In this document: piece by piece, positions 1 through 13,428 of the stretch
How positions within the stretch are numbered: the stretch's first letter is position 1
Layout of the letters: each line of letters starts with the position of its first letter
NCBI GenBank assembly: GCA_009869945.1
Contig: WIXG01000378.1
Location: 1-64,000 of the forward strand
Direction of reading: 5' to 3'
Length of the DNA: 64,000 bases
Origin: Mesaphorura yosii
Lineage: Eukaryota; Arthropoda; Collembola; Poduromorpha; Tullbergiidae
Program-made: the position numbers and the translations under genes
The notes under the pieces: model-generated
Told to the model about the DNA's origin: nothing
The model's input: the letters and a program-made list of their open reading frames with translations, nothing else
The model's database searches: none

Positions 1-811
1 AGCATCTTCTCTGCGAGCTGATAAGGCCGAGAGGAGTAAATACAACTTTAAAGGACTTCTTTGCCAGAACTGGACTGCAGTTCAGTAGCAGTTGAGGCAG
101 GGGGCAGTTGACTAGGGGCAGCTGTCATGAATTCACAGTGGTATAATGTGAGTGCATTGCGCTGTGTCGTGCCGTGCTGCTCTGCGCGGCTTCGCGCGGG
201 CAAGGTGAGACGCGCGCTTACCGGCTCTGGACGCGGAGTGACGGATGATGGTGAGACAATTAATAGACAGACACGGACACTGGTCAATTTTTTAACTGGA
301 CGATTCCGAATGGACTTTATTTTTCTGAAAAGAATTACTTCATGACAACTTGATGAGAACGACTCCGTCTTTTACTGAACAGGACGCTGACTTCTGCGGC
401 CCGAATGCCGCTCCCCTTCTCTTCTCGCTTGCTTGCATACCTGCCTGTTTTAACATAAAATAACCGAAACGCTGCCTTCAGATGCAACAGTGGTCAGCGG
501 ATGGGCAACAACAGATGGCCGCTTATATTAACAACTTCGCCTCGTTCAGGATTAGTTTAGACTTAAATCTTAGGTTTGTGCTTTGCATCATGTTAATATG
601 GTTTGGTACTTCTCTTTCTCCAGACCAGCAAGAAAGCTCATTTCCTAAGGAAGATGAAGGACGCATTGTGGCTGACAACCCTCACAGATCTTCAAATGAA
701 GAATGGCCTCGCTTCACTTATGGGAAAATACCCCGAGATAAAAGACAAATTGAAGTGTTCGAGTTGACCCTGAGGGGGACGTAACGCTGGATAAAGGCAC
801 CGGGCTTCAAA

Positions 812-1186
812 CTACAAATGTAACCATGCATTTGTGAATAATTGCTGAATTTCTAGGCTGGACCCTAAAAGAATGTCGCTACTTCGATGTTTTGGATCAG
901 GTAATAGGAACACGGGCGAACACCTCACCCCCTTCATAATTGACTCCGCATCCGTAAGCGAGGACACTGTGTTGAAATTGAAGAGGTCCAAAACATACGA
1001 GAACTTAATTTCTAAATACACGTTCGATTCGGTATGTTCGGAGCCGTCCACAAATCCCACGCATTTTGGAAAATAGTTGTGACCCATGTCCGAGTCAATG
1101 TCGGTTCTCTCTGTCGTAGTAAGTTCTCTCTGCAGCTCCAAAAAGTTCCAAATTGATGAAGTACGATTGGAAATCGATTTAACCAA
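812..1186 (-). pseudogene. Possible relic of a PIF/Harbinger-type DDE transposase
   Basis: A 124-codon open frame on the minus strand contains FPKCVGFVDGSE. This resembles the catalytic-Asp block of PIF/Harbinger nucleases, which typically read F-x-x-C-(I/V)-G-x-(I/V)-D-G-(T/S). The flanking residues no longer follow the family well, and neither the second catalytic block nor terminal inverted repeats were found. If real it is a decayed internal fragment with no coding role. The match rests on one motif and could be chance. Confidence 0.2.
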
Positions 1187-1963
1187 AAAAGTCGGTTTGA
1201 GATTTAATCAGTCTTCAACCGAATCAAAACAACATGAAGCACCCTAGTATTATGATATTAGATTGCTCGCATCGGATGTTCTCAACGACAGTATGTTTGC
1301 GATGTAATGGTGCCTGGGCTGTCTTCGTAAACTATGGATGACCTGGTCGTAATCCGTGAGATACTGAGCTTCTTCTCTCCTGAGCCCGTGTATAATCTAA
1401 ACCTGACGAAATTAATCGAGAATCTTGTCCAAGATCACACAGGCGTAATTTATGGTTGAACCTTTGGTTGAAAAGGGAGAATCCAAAGTGAGCTGTGCCT
1501 CCTTTGTCTGTTGAAGATTTAATTAGTGAAACGATGTTCTGCTCATGCATCCAAATCCTGCCTCCAATTGATATGCTTCACACTTGCCTTTGTTAACTTG
1601 CGCTAAGCACTAAAAACTAAACACAATTTGATTCTAAATTCAATGGAGGCCTTGAGGTCAATCGACTGTTGTCCGGCACTTTTCCATACCGCCGCCGCCG
1701 TTGACTGACACCGCAGACCGACACTGAACGACTGAATTCAAGTTTCCAAGTCATACCCAGACTTGGCAGTTGCGAAACAAGATCGCATTGGTGTGTGCTA
1801 TTTCGTGGTGAAAGTGGATTAGTGCCAGTGCCAGTTTATTGCTGATGACTCACTCAAGTGGGCGTACATGCTGGAATGCATAAATTCGGTGATTGACCTA
1901 GAGACGCGAGTGGTGGGAAGGTAGGAGAAGATTTTGTCACGATTTGTGGTTTGGAGCACGTTT

Positions 1964-1975
1964 GCACGTACGTGC
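1964..1975. promoter_or_regulatory. Perfect 12-bp palindrome with two overlapping TACGTG bHLH-PAS half sites
   Basis: The sequence GCACGTACGTGC reads the same on both strands and contains TACGTG in each direction. In Drosophila, Single-minded:Tango dimers bind (T/G/A)ACGTG, the CNS midline element, and sim autoregulates. The site lies about 4.4 kb upstream of the sim start codon seen here. Function is inferred from the motif and its position. Confidence 0.35.
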
Positions 1976-4900
1976 CTCCAGTTAGACAACTTACTCGGGC
2001 AATGCCACCTTCGTCGTCCGCGACGGGAGAAAAACTTATTGCTAAAACTGCAAGTGAGGGCGCAATGGCCGAATTTGTTATGAGGTGAGGAAATTTGAGT
2101 TGGCCAGCTAGCATCGGACGCGTATTGTTGAATGATGGCTCTAAACAAGCGGTCGGAATTTAAGAGCAGTGGCCTATGAATCCTTTAATTTAATCTACAA
2201 ATTAACGACCAATTGCAATAATGTATGGATGCGATTACGAACACGGATGCCAGTTACATTTTGTGAGATTAGACATAAAAGGAGTTTATGTACTAACCAG
2301 ATCATATTCACGATTAATGCGTCACAGTTTTGTGAAGAGTCAATTGTGGCGCATATTAATTGAAGAGACATGGACTTCTTGTGTCGTTACAAAATTTCGT
2401 GTCGCTGCAAACTCATGAAGTATGTAGTCGCAGATAGTCAAGGGCAATATGCGATACAACGAAAGTGAAAAATAATTGATTTCAGGTGTTTCTCAACAGT
2501 ACAAGTTTACGAGTTGCAGCCGCAGAAGCAAGAGTCACGAACGACTTGCGCGATAATCCGCTCAAGACTCTAAAAATACTCTCCCACGTGAGAGAAACCC
2601 AACTCGAAATCGACACTCGTAATCCCATTGCATTTACAACCGGATCAGCAGTCCTCTTGCTTTCAACGACAAAAACAGTTCAGCAAGGAGTTTAGGACTT
2701 GAGCTGGTTAAGTCTTGTCAAAATGAAGTGTAATGGATCGCGCGCTTATGCATCGTGATCGCTGACGGCCCGCACTGCAACGGCCCGTCTTCACTTTCAA
2801 AAGCTCCAAATTCCACAAATCGTGTGCCGTGACAAGTGACCAAATAAGTCGAGCACAATCTCGAACCATCCACTAATTACGAAATCGCGATTGTGGATTG
2901 CCAAATAAGTCTCGGAACAAGAATGACGCGAACAACGACTTGAACAATGGCTAGTAAACCAAAATCAAAAACGAAGTAAGAATGCAAGGACTGAAACGAA
3001 AACGGGATTCGTTCTTCGTTGACTCAATCCAAACTCTAAGAAGATTCCACTCCGTCAGGCAGGCACTTAGAATTGTTTCTGTTTCTTGTGACCGTTGAAG
3101 TGTTGTGCAAGCACTTGAGCCTACGTCGACGTTCATCCAACTCGCTCCGACGTTGTTATTGTTGCACTAATTTTCCCAGTCACGATTTCTCTCGGCGTTT
3201 GGCAGCGTTCGCGTAGTCACTAAACATTGTTACTAATTTCGAGAGGCGAACAGGAAAAGGAAACTTTGGGCAGGCCAGCCTTTCAAAATACAAAACAGGC
3301 GGAGTCACGCGCCAGGCTCTCGAATCAAGAGCCCGAGCTCCAACCCTCCGTCTTCTTGCCACATTGTAAGACTCACTAAACGATGGTTACTCGCAACTCG
3401 CGTAGCAAGCACTGTAAAATAATACACAGATTTCATGACTTGGCACAAAACGGAGCCCAGCAAGAATCAGAAGCCAAAATAACCAGAAAAGCACCAAAAA
3501 TTACTGCACAGTAGATTTAAACTGCAAACGTAAAGCGCAAACTGAAGTGAATTCAAGCCAAGCTGCTTCTTAGCTGCCTTGCGTGCTGCGGTCATTAAGC
3601 AAAGCGTTAAGCTCCCGTGCTTTCTCGCAGTCAGGAATCTCGGGATCATAAAATTCGGCAGTGGCAGTGGCGGTGAGACGCGGAAACAAAACTTGAAACT
3701 TGTTGCTCCTTTGCTACCGTTGGTTGGTTCTTGTTTGACATTGACATTAACTTAATTCGCTGCCTGCCGTCTGTTTGCTGTGCTCGTAATCATCGACTGC
3801 TTAATTGCAATGTAAACGAATTCGTCGTGGCGTCAGTTGACTCGACAGACGTGGCGACTTGTAAAGTGAAACGACAACACGAACAAAGTGTCTACATTGT
3901 AATTGTGCTGATTGTGCAAAGTGGCAGCAATAATTACGCGTTCACACACATCATAAATCAACTGTTGCGTCTTTTGTCTTTGTTTTGCAAGTAAGTCGTC
4001 TGTTTCTCGCTTATTTTGTCTGCACGCATTGCACGTTCAAAATGAAAATTGAAATCGATCGCAATTCGCACCTAAATGCAGGGCGACACTTGGGCGCCCA
4101 TTTTCTGATTCCTGCTTCGTCACTTCTATTTGTCTGGTAAATTAATATGGCTCGCTCAGTCGAGATTTTGATGAGCTTGCTTCAGTTTGGTGCAAATAGG
4201 CTGGATTTTGGAATCTAGACTGGACGTCTAACGACATTATTCATGCGAATCCAGTACCAATCCAGTTGAGCCTACAGAAGGAAGTTCGTTTTTCAGTCTT
4301 GATTAGCATTTTACCAATGTCACAACGTTAAAGTGGCCTGTCTGACTCATTATTTTCCAACTCACAAAACTTTTCCTGCAACACCACCTTTACATCTGAA
4401 GCATAATTTGATAGAAATCGAAATTACTAAGCGTCGTGTGTGCATGTAACCCAGTAAATCTTGTGCAAATCGGAAAATCAGCTCAAATTCCCAAACTGCA
4501 CCTACTAAGTCCAAGCTGGGCCGAATTGACGGGCGACGGAAGTAATTTAGCACTGTAATCAGGAAACTCATTGAACACGATCCAGGGACCGCGTGCGTTG
4601 CGTAAGTGTAAGGAAAACAACTCGCGAACCAAGTAAAAGTTGAGGAGTCTAATTTCTACTTTCGGAATGTCAAACATTCTGAAAAGTTCCATGACAAGGG
4701 TCACGGGCTTCCTAAGGCGTGGACGCAAGCCCTTCGCCTTCTGTAATAAAGGGGATCGTGATGTATTGGGTGAACAGTTGCGGCCGCGCTGCCAAGAACA
4801 GAGAATCGAATGACTGCACCACAGTGTTGAAATGAGATGGGTTTTATTTTTATTACTCTTGCCGTTGTGTCGGTGGAGAGTCGAGTTTGGGTGCGGGTGG

Positions 4901-6346
4901 TTTGTTTGTTTTCATTTAGTAACACAAATCTCAGCAATTAGTCACCGATTTTACGACCACGACTCTTCTCTGAGTTTTAACTATCTACAGTCTATCTGAA
5001 AAGCTACATTCGTATCGGATTGTTTCAAGGAATGAAATCAAATACTTTAGCGGCATTGACGACAGTGTAGCCACTGCAAAGTTGTGCACATCAAAACTGT
5101 TGACCGCTTATCGCCATTGATTAGTTTCTCAACTATGATCAGTTAATTTGATAGTTTATTTCACGTAGCAGCAATCAACCCAAGATTGTTTGATTGCATC
5201 ATTGCTCATTGCATGTCCAGAATGAATACCTATAGCAGAAAGCAGACGGGGCTGAACAATTCGATTGATACGGTGGTTTGACTTTCGTTTACTCTCACTG
5301 TCACTGGCTCTGGCTTTTTGAGTTCGAGCCTACTTGCACCGTGATGATTACAAAGTTTCAGGTGCCAAGTTGTCAAGTAGCGAAGCAAAGCTTTGCGTAC
5401 TAAATCGACAGAAAAGTATCGGATTTACGAGTATCAAAATGTGTTACGGAGTTACTATTTCCTGTCAATCACAATCACCCTTCCCCGTTAGAATGCACTG
5501 AGCAAAAAACACAGAATCTTTCCTTCCACATTACTGCTTCATTCAACGTTACTTCAGGATACAAGGAAAACACAAAACTCTGTGTTGAATTAATGTATTA
5601 AGCCAGTTCCGTAAAACAGTAAAAGGTCTCGACCTTCTCGCTTGACTTTTTTAACCTTTGCATTTGTGTTTCGTACTTTTTTTTTCCTTATGCGCCGGTT
5701 ACGGCTATGGTGGTTGACTAGTTGGCTCCAATTCCATGGTCTAACCAGATTCAATTGTTTCTCTTTCAGTATGAAGACTCCAATTACTCACATCTGAACA
5801 GGAACTGAGCCAGATCACTTCTACTGTCCGGGACCTTCTGACTGCTGCCAGTGCGGTGCCGAGTTCCAAATGTGATTGAACATATCTTCGGACGAATCGA
5901 GACGCAGGACCTCGGCAATCGTCTACCGTTCGTGAAGGCTACTCGTCCACGTTTGCTCCCAAGCCTGTTCCATTTCTAGCTCCGAATCAGGATCGGGTCC
6001 GTGTTGCTCGTGCCGCGGCGGTGATTGACCGTCCGTGAACTGACGTGAAAGTGAAATTAGTAAATTTTGTCACGAAACCTGCTTTGAGGCACGTTGACAC
6101 GTATTGGTTTATTGGAGAACGGGACTGGGCCAACGGGCTCAGCGGCACGAACCCACACTCCCGCACACGCGGTTACATAATCACGGCCGCAGATGTGATT
6201 ATGCTCGGACGAAGACGTGAGTGATTAGTATTACCGGTCGTACGCCATGCCGCAGTCGTAAAGCAGCATAATGCGAGCCGCTGCGCCACAACTTTGTTGA
6301 CATTTCTGTGACTGTGGCCGAATACGATTCATGAATTAGCGCCGAG

Positions 6347-9300
6347 ATGAAGGAGAAGAGCAAAAACGCAGCGAGAAGTCGTCGCGAGAAGGAGAACTCG
6401 GAATTTAATGAACTTGCCAAACTCCTGCCACTGCCGCAGGCCATCACCTCGCAACTGGACAAGGCGTCAGTGATTCGGCTAGCCACGAGCTACCTCCGCA
6501 TGAGACATGTTTTCCCGGACGGTGAGTAATTAATGCAGCGCGTGGATGAGCCTGAAAGTGTAAAGGCGCAGCGCAGCATGAGGCATTTAAATTGGATGAC
6601 TTTTGGATTGTGGGGTATTATGACACGATTTTCAGTCGCCCGAAAACGGCACTCATACCGGATCCTTGTGTTTGTACCATACACCGTACGCGTGTACGCG
6701 TTAGCCCGTTATAAAGAGGCGTTGATTCGAAAATAATTGGTTCACACTTCATTACGAAGCGTCGAGCCGGGTGATTGGCTTCATTAGTCGAGAGAGCGGG
6801 TGCGGTGCAGTGCACTGCTTTGAAACGACGGCTGGGAGCCCGGAGATCATCTCGGCTCGTTAGTTTCTCACCCTAAGCCATTATCCACATGCACACAAGC
6901 CTTTAACTCCAATTTCCCAAGCATTCTTTGATTTTTGCATGGCATTTAACGAGAGAGCGTATTTCCCGTCCCATCCCGTTCAACTCGCCACGTCGCCAGC
7001 ATTCAGCATTGTCTTCGTCTTGCGTAAATTCATAAGTGGCATAAAAAAGAATCACTCAGAGTCGTCGTAAAACTCCTGCATTGCGTTACGTTGTGGAAAG
7101 ACCGTAAATGAAAGTGCAAGTGTACTTGTAATGGAGACTTGTACTTGTACGGAGTTCCTTGCATAATTGATTAGCCTCGGCTCATAACAAGGTGCATGAA
7201 AACACTTTCCTCTGCGTCCGCACTTGTGGGCTGCGGGCTGTATTGCATTCTAATCGCGTCGTCTCCGTTCTCACACCCTCGTAACTCGCCCGGTGACCCA
7301 AGAAGCTGACCTTTCATTCATAAACCACCACACAATGGAATTGCCATTCCGTTGCGCAATCTTGGCACTTGATGAAAGGGTTGAGGTTGATGTTGTGATG
7401 AGAATGTGCGGGTGGCTGTGGCTCGAGAAACCGGAGATACGCTTTCTCATACGACCCAAGAAAATCCTACCAATTTAAATACCACTTCAGACATACCAAA
7501 ACCAAACCACGCTCTTACTGGCTCTTACTGGCTCTCACTGCGCTCGGTCCCTTTACTCGTCATCGCTTTTGTCGCCGTCGTCGTCTCTCAAAATTTAATT
7601 CTTGAGTAAAGAAACCTGAAAATACGGGGCAGACACAGCCACACAGCCCAGTCTGGCTCGGGCTTCGGTTTGGGAAAATTTGTACAAGGTTTAGTGTCTT
7701 TTGCCTGAACCCACGAGTATTTCGAAACATTGCTCGCTGTACTGCGATGAGTGCTTCGAGAGCCACGAAATTCCTCATTCCATTAACCAGGATTTATCGT
7801 ACGCGCACCAGCACGAGTGCCAGCGCAAAGATACACGAAAGCGTAAGCGAATTGCGTGTATTACTACGGAATCTTTTGTGTCAACAAGCATTATTTCGGA
7901 GAGCATACAAAATGAGTTACATAACATCATAGCATTGCACTGCATCTTGCATGGGCATGGGGCTTGACGCTTGAACTGAGAGCACCGAGGAAGGGGAGAA
8001 AGAAAAACTCGGTACGATGGATTCAGGCCCAGCATTCAACTAACATTGAAGAATATTCTTGAAATGCAGGGAGTCATGCCGAAATCAGAATTCACGGGAA
8101 ATCTATGCCATGAATGCTTGTGTTACGTGTGCCCTTACTGCGATAAATACGCGACTCGCGTATCGCGTTATCGATTTAATGTAATTTGTAATTTGCAACT
8201 GTGCACTTTGTGGATCTCTGCTTGTTTGTTCGGTATGGATTTAAGAACCCGTAATCTCATCTACAATGCACTGTGGTGAAACAACGTTAATCTTGATGAT
8301 CTATGATAATATGTACACAAAGGATTCGCGATACGCATCGTAATGTAATTGAATGGAAAATTGAGTTGAACCCGCTCTCAGCGTCGAGGCGGGTAACCTC
8401 ACAAGTAGCCGAAAAAGTATTTGTAGATTTGTGAGATTGATTTAATATGATTCGAGCTGCATTATTGCAAACGGGCCAGGACAGGAATCAGAAATCAAGA
8501 TAACGGAACAAGAAAGAGCTAAGAGCCAAGCCATTTACAAAGTTTGTCCTTTCACGAAATATGAACGCAGTAATACAAGTTCGATCTCTGTCTTAATTAT
8601 GTGTTTGTGTGAGTACAAAATTCTGTGAGCGGACGCAACGCGAACAAATGACAATTCACACAAAACATTGATAGTAATCGTAACCGTAGAAGTGAGTAAA
8701 TGAATGTGTGAAGTAAATTAGTAGGTAGAAAATGAATTACATAGTCATGCCCGAGGAATTGAGGCTCAAATGTCAAATGTCGTGTTTTTTTGGCAGAAAA
8801 GAAAAGCGGACAGAGGTTAGAGAAAGAATTTCCGCTGCATTTGAGAACTCGGACTTTGATTTTACGTTTGTTAATTTTTTTTGTTTCAGGACTGGGCGAT
8901 GCTTGGGGTGCTGTTCCTCCGCCGAGAGACAGTCGAATTCGGGAGCTAGGATCGCACTTACTGCAGGTAACAAGAAACTGCCCTCTGCATGCGTCATCTT
9001 CGAACCGGAATCTGTTTTGACAATCGAATTCAAAGAATTGAGCAGCCAGCAACCATTTACGCACCTGAGCTCATGCTCCGACATAAAACAGCGCTTAATT
9101 AAAAGTCTTGTATGGTATCACCTCGACAGAATCTTTCCTGTCATCATTTCTTACTGCTTGGCAATGCTAATCTAGAGTGGAAGCGTTCGTCCGATGATGC
9201 ACTGTGAAGTGTGCACATGCTCATGACGCTGAGTTTCTGAATTTTAATTCGATGGAACAAAAGAACAATGCCTGGCCTGTTCGCTCATGAAATGATAGAC

Positions 9301-12300
9301 ACACAAGGCGAGGAGACGCTGGCTCCAAATTGAAAAATCCGTCAGCCACATCAAAATCTATAAAATCAATACAACGCACTTGAAGGCTTTCGTAGCTTTG
9401 CTGTGGATTTAGCTTTTAGTTTTCGTTCATGTTCTCCTGAAGGCGAGTTCGTGCTCATGAATGCCGGTGTCTAATGAATAAAATACTACCGAAATTAGAT
9501 TCACGGATCCACGAGTCCGTGTCCAAGTTGTGATGTGATGTGCCACGTGAAGGATGCATGAATTTCTAATAATAAGTTGTGATTCAGTTTCGTGCAAGGC
9601 GAAGGCAGAGGTCCGACACTTAAGGCCCTTTTTACTCAGGCATTTGCTTTGCATTTGGTTGACCAACTGCGAATTGCGCTTCAACCGTTAGGCACGCACA
9701 TCATAAACATAAACTTTGAAATTGAAGATAACCTGTGGAATGAATCTTAATGAATTTTTACAGGCTTTAGACGGCTTCCTGCTCGTCGTCGCTCCTGACG
9801 GCAAAATTATGTACGTCTCTGAGACTGCGTCTACTCATCTCGGACTCTCACAGGTAAAGCAGCGCGAATAGGCTGCCATTGATTTAACTAGACCTACATA
9901 ATAGTAAAAGTTATCGAGAAGTTAGGACTCCATGTGTGTCTATGTTACGTTATAAATTAAACCGGCAGGTCGAACTAACTGGCAACAGCATCTACGAGTA
10001 CATTCACCCTTCGGACCACGACGAGATGACGGCCGTGCTATCAGCAATTCATCCCATTCCCCACGTCATGTACGGTAAGCCGCTCCGCCATCTTTATACG
10101 ATGATGCAATGAAGCTTTGCACTATACCATTTTGGTAATTCTTCCTGGCAGAAGTGGAGATCGAACGAGCCTTCTGCATCCGACTCAAATGTGTGCTGGC
10201 CAAACGCTGTGCTGGTCTGACGAATGGTGGTTACAAGGTAAGTCGGTACCGCCATCGCATTGTTAGAAACAAGAGCCAAAATCCAAAATGACGGGAGTAG
10301 AGAACAGTGAACGGTAAATATTGAATGGCAGCAAAAGTCGATTCTTCCTCTAAGCGTACAGCTTGCTTCATTTCCCTTCTGCCTGCTCTTCGGATGCGAC
10401 TCCTTTTTGTAAACACTAAACTCGCTTGGTGACGGTTCAAGAACAACGACCATAAATGGGTTTCGTGACTGAGTCACGGTCCACGGGATTAACTGCGCTC
10501 CACCGCTGAACTGAGTTGAGCGATTAGAGCGTGGAAAAGATCAGTAACACTTCGACTACAAATTACACCATAAATCTTGCATACCCTTGTTTGTTGCTCT
10601 TCCTGTTGCCCGACGACCGAAATTCTCCTTGAAGACATTGAATTCCGGAATTCTTCTCTTGGATCCTTACAACGTTAACAATTACTGTTGTCCTTGTAGG
10701 TGATTCACTGCTACGGGTATCTGAAGTTGAAGCCGGTCATACCTGGCGACATCATCCTGCCCGGAGCCTGCGACTCGAATGGCAACGCGACCGGTGGTAG
10801 TTCAGCGCATCCCAACGGAATCTCTCTTCAGAATATGGGCCTGGTGGCCGTGGGAAACTCGCTGCCTCCGTCCGCCATCACGGAAATCAAAATGCACTCA
10901 AACATGTTCATGTTCCGGGCGACACTCGACTTCAAAGTCATTTTTGTAGACTCAAGGTATGTGGTAGGGGCACGGAATTGAAAATGCTGAAACTTACTAG
11001 AAAACCCGCTTAATTCTCTGAAAATGCCATCAAACAAGCGGTTAAAGTTGAATCTCAAGAAATACTGTGTTATCATTTGACCTTGATTCCTGAGTGAGTT
11101 GCTAACTAATTATTTACAGAGTCACTGCACTAACTGGTTACGAACCCTCGCACCTGATTGATAAGACCCTGTATCAGTACATTCACGGTGACGACATTCT
11201 CCATATGCGGTACTGTCATCACACACGTAAGTTAGCAAGTTGACACCAATGTCTACCATGGAGCGTGCCTCAGTTCTCTAATCTAGCAATCCTTTTTCCT
11301 TTACAGTGTGCTGCAAGGGTCAGATCGCAACCAAATACTTCCGGTTCCTGACTCGGCACTCCGGATGGGTTTGGATGCAGTCCTACGCAACGATCGTACA
11401 TAATTCCAGATCCTCACGTCCCCACTGTATCGTGAGTGTGAATTACGTGCTAAGGTGAGCCATGCATTAACTTAGTACTGTAGATTGTTAACTCTACCTC
11501 TTATCACTTTTGATGTGGTCATTGCAGTGCTTGCGAAGGTCAGGATCTAGTCTTGTCAACACTCCAGTTAGTTCCCGACGACCATTCAATGACAACGAAC
11601 AACAACAGCTCGCCATCCGGTGGCGAATCCGCCCAAACTCCGACTGGGTCAATCTCGACCACAGGCGGTGCCCAGCAGCCAGGCGGCGGTAAGGTCAAGA
11701 CTCCAAAGACGCCCCGACAGAAGAAGGTCCCACAGCCGTACACCGTCATCAGTGAACACGTTTCTCCGCAGCGCACGGAAGAGTACAGTCCGTCTCCGTG
11801 CGCGTACGAGTACAATAATCCTCCGCCATCGTACGGAAGCACAAACTACTTGACGAATACCAGTGCCAATGCTAGTGATCGACCATTATCAATCAACGAC
11901 TACCACGCGTCCACGTCGGATGATGAGGCGGCTGGCATTTACTACGGCCATAGCACGGGTGCACGGCTGGTTCCAACGGATTTCTCAGAATACGAATCAA
12001 ATCCGGCGGCTACAGCTCTATGTATGGGCGTTGGTCTTCCATTATCAGCTCGACTTCCTTCATATCACCACCCGCACCATCATCAACATATTCCCGTACC
12101 CATTGAATATCATCATGCACACGCACACGATCTTCTCGCCCAGTCTGAATCTCCGGTAGCTGAGCACATCCACTCTCACATTCAGCATCACAACCCTCAT
12201 TGTAGCGGCGAGGATCCCGCAGACAGCTCCGTTGCAGTTGCAGGGTCGCTTTATTACCTTCGGGGAAATGCCAGCAGCTTTCACCATCCTCACTCACAAG

Positions 12301-12728
12301 ACATTCACGCTCACGCACATTCTCATGCACAGCATCATCATCATCATTATCAGCAGCAGCAGCAAGTGGGCTACTCATTTGATCCCGGAGCCATCGACAG
12401 CCACGGTGCCTCCGGCCATGGCCATCTCTTGCATCTACCTCATCATATTTCAGACAATACAAACGACTCATCAGGGTCCAGCAGCACGAGTATATCAGCG
12501 GCAGGAGCTCAGGCCCCGGCCTGCTCCACTCCCTCGACCAATCCCGGTGATTTGACCGTCGTGAATAGTTTAGCGAGCATCCCACCACCGTACGCGGGAT
12601 ACACCAGTGTCATCGTTGATCCACATCATAATCAGCAGCAGCGAATGCCAAATACAAACGGCCAGCAGCACCCGAGACCAATTCTGACTGGCACTGGTGA
12701 TTATGAATATGTAAATAATTGTAGTTAG
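6347..12728 (+). CDS. sim: Single-minded, bHLH-PAS transcription factor
   Basis: Nine coding exons join in phase: 6347-6521, 8890-8966, 9764-9853, 9969-10074, 10152-10237, 10700-10956, 11120-11226, 11307-11454 and 11528-12728 (748 aa). The protein starts [10 protein letters not shown] with a basic helix-loop-helix at residues 1-55, nearly identical to insect Sim. PAS-A spans about 80-150 ([20 protein letters not shown]). PAS-B with its PAC-like tail spans about 230-345 ([29 protein letters not shown]). In Drosophila, Sim pairs with Tango/ARNT in the nucleus, binds ACGTG elements and is the master regulator of CNS midline cells. The last exon encodes a low-complexity C-terminus with His-rich runs near residues 528 and 609-625 and a short Gln run. 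Intron 1 (2.4 kb) is the longest. The start codon is the one used by fly Sim. The identification is very secure because trachealess and NPAS relatives differ in the N-terminus. Confidence 0.96.
6522..8889 (+). other. Large first intron of sim
   Basis: A 2.37-kb GT-AG intron, far longer than most others in the window. Open frames inside it are short and match no family. Its size and its place just after the bHLH exon make it a candidate for enhancers, but no specific element could be proven by eye. Confidence 0.6.
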
Positions 12729-12831
12729 TGGCGTGGCCAGAACAAGTACAAGCAGTTCAGTTTAAACTAAGCCCCTACTGTTTTTGTAGTTTTAGCATTG
12801 GTACAGTTGGTAGTTTCAAGTCAAGGGTTGA

Positions 12832-12837
12832 AATAAA
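12832..12837 (+). terminator. Poly(A) signal of sim
   Basis: AATAAA lies 104 bp after the sim stop codon, a normal distance for a short 3' UTR. Confidence 0.7.
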
Positions 12838-13428
12838 GTTGTTATTTGCACACTTGCAGCAGCGTCCACAACTCCATGTCCAGCCATGGTATAAATGAAT
12901 GAAACTTGCCAATTATCTAATCACTTGTTGGTGCTTAGTGTTTAATCAGTCGTAAATCATCGCATACCCGATTGTAGTACAATTCCATGGCTCTTCTCTG
13001 ATGGAGATCGCACCGCCACAGCCACTCATCGTAAATTTCGAAATGAACTCTTATCAAAGCCACGGTCGCAGTTGAACTGTGCGTCCCTAACACGTCTCCT
13101 CGCTAATGATGAAGGATTGAATCCAATTTGCTGATTATGAAAAGTCGAGCCAACACAATTGAAATGACCGTGGCAGTATTTGCTTGCGCGCGAGTTGTCC
13201 CGCAGTTACAATTGCGCAACGTGTTTGCTGCTTGACTCAAGGCTATTATCCGGCAGTCGATTCTGAGTATCAGTCAACCGAAGCCGATAGTTCACTGTGT
13301 GTTCTCCACGCGCCTTTCCTTACCTAAATGTAGCTAAAGGAATGACCCACTTACACTGACGACGATAAATCACGGATAATTAGTCTTAGTTTAGTTCTTA
13401 GTGGGCTCAGGCCAACCAATTGCTGATT
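12838..13428. other. Intergenic spacer between sim and the SLC22 gene
   Basis: About 590 bp without a recognisable exon. It should hold the promoter and 5' UTR of the downstream transporter. No TATA box or repeat stood out. Confidence 0.5.

Larger units (their letters stand above)
1..6346. other. Long non-coding region upstream of sim
   Basis: No convincing coding exon is visible in these 6.3 kb; open frames are short and lack splice-consistent neighbours or family motifs. The stretch presumably holds the promoter and enhancers of sim, and perhaps non-coding 5' exons. One possible splice acceptor, a pyrimidine run ending CTTTCAG, lies near 5769. ACGTG cores, the binding core of bHLH-PAS dimers, occur at 1966-1974 (a double site in a palindrome), 2586-2590, 3849-3853, 6043-6047, 6098-6103 (reverse strand) and 6215-6219. 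A weak transposase-like relic lies on the minus strand near 812-1186. The regulatory role is inferred from position only. Confidence 0.5.

Noticed and set aside
482..784. 100-codon plus-strand frame near the left edge
   Set aside because: A possible acceptor precedes part of it, but no domain, donor or partner exon could be found.
8046..8279. 77-codon plus-strand frame with [12 protein letters not shown]
   Set aside because: The Cys pattern looks finger-like but lies in sim intron 1 with no His half and no splice support.
12010..12588. 192-codon open frame on the minus strand
   Set aside because: It is antisense to the last sim exon and arises from its repetitive His/Gln codons; no domain or splice partner.
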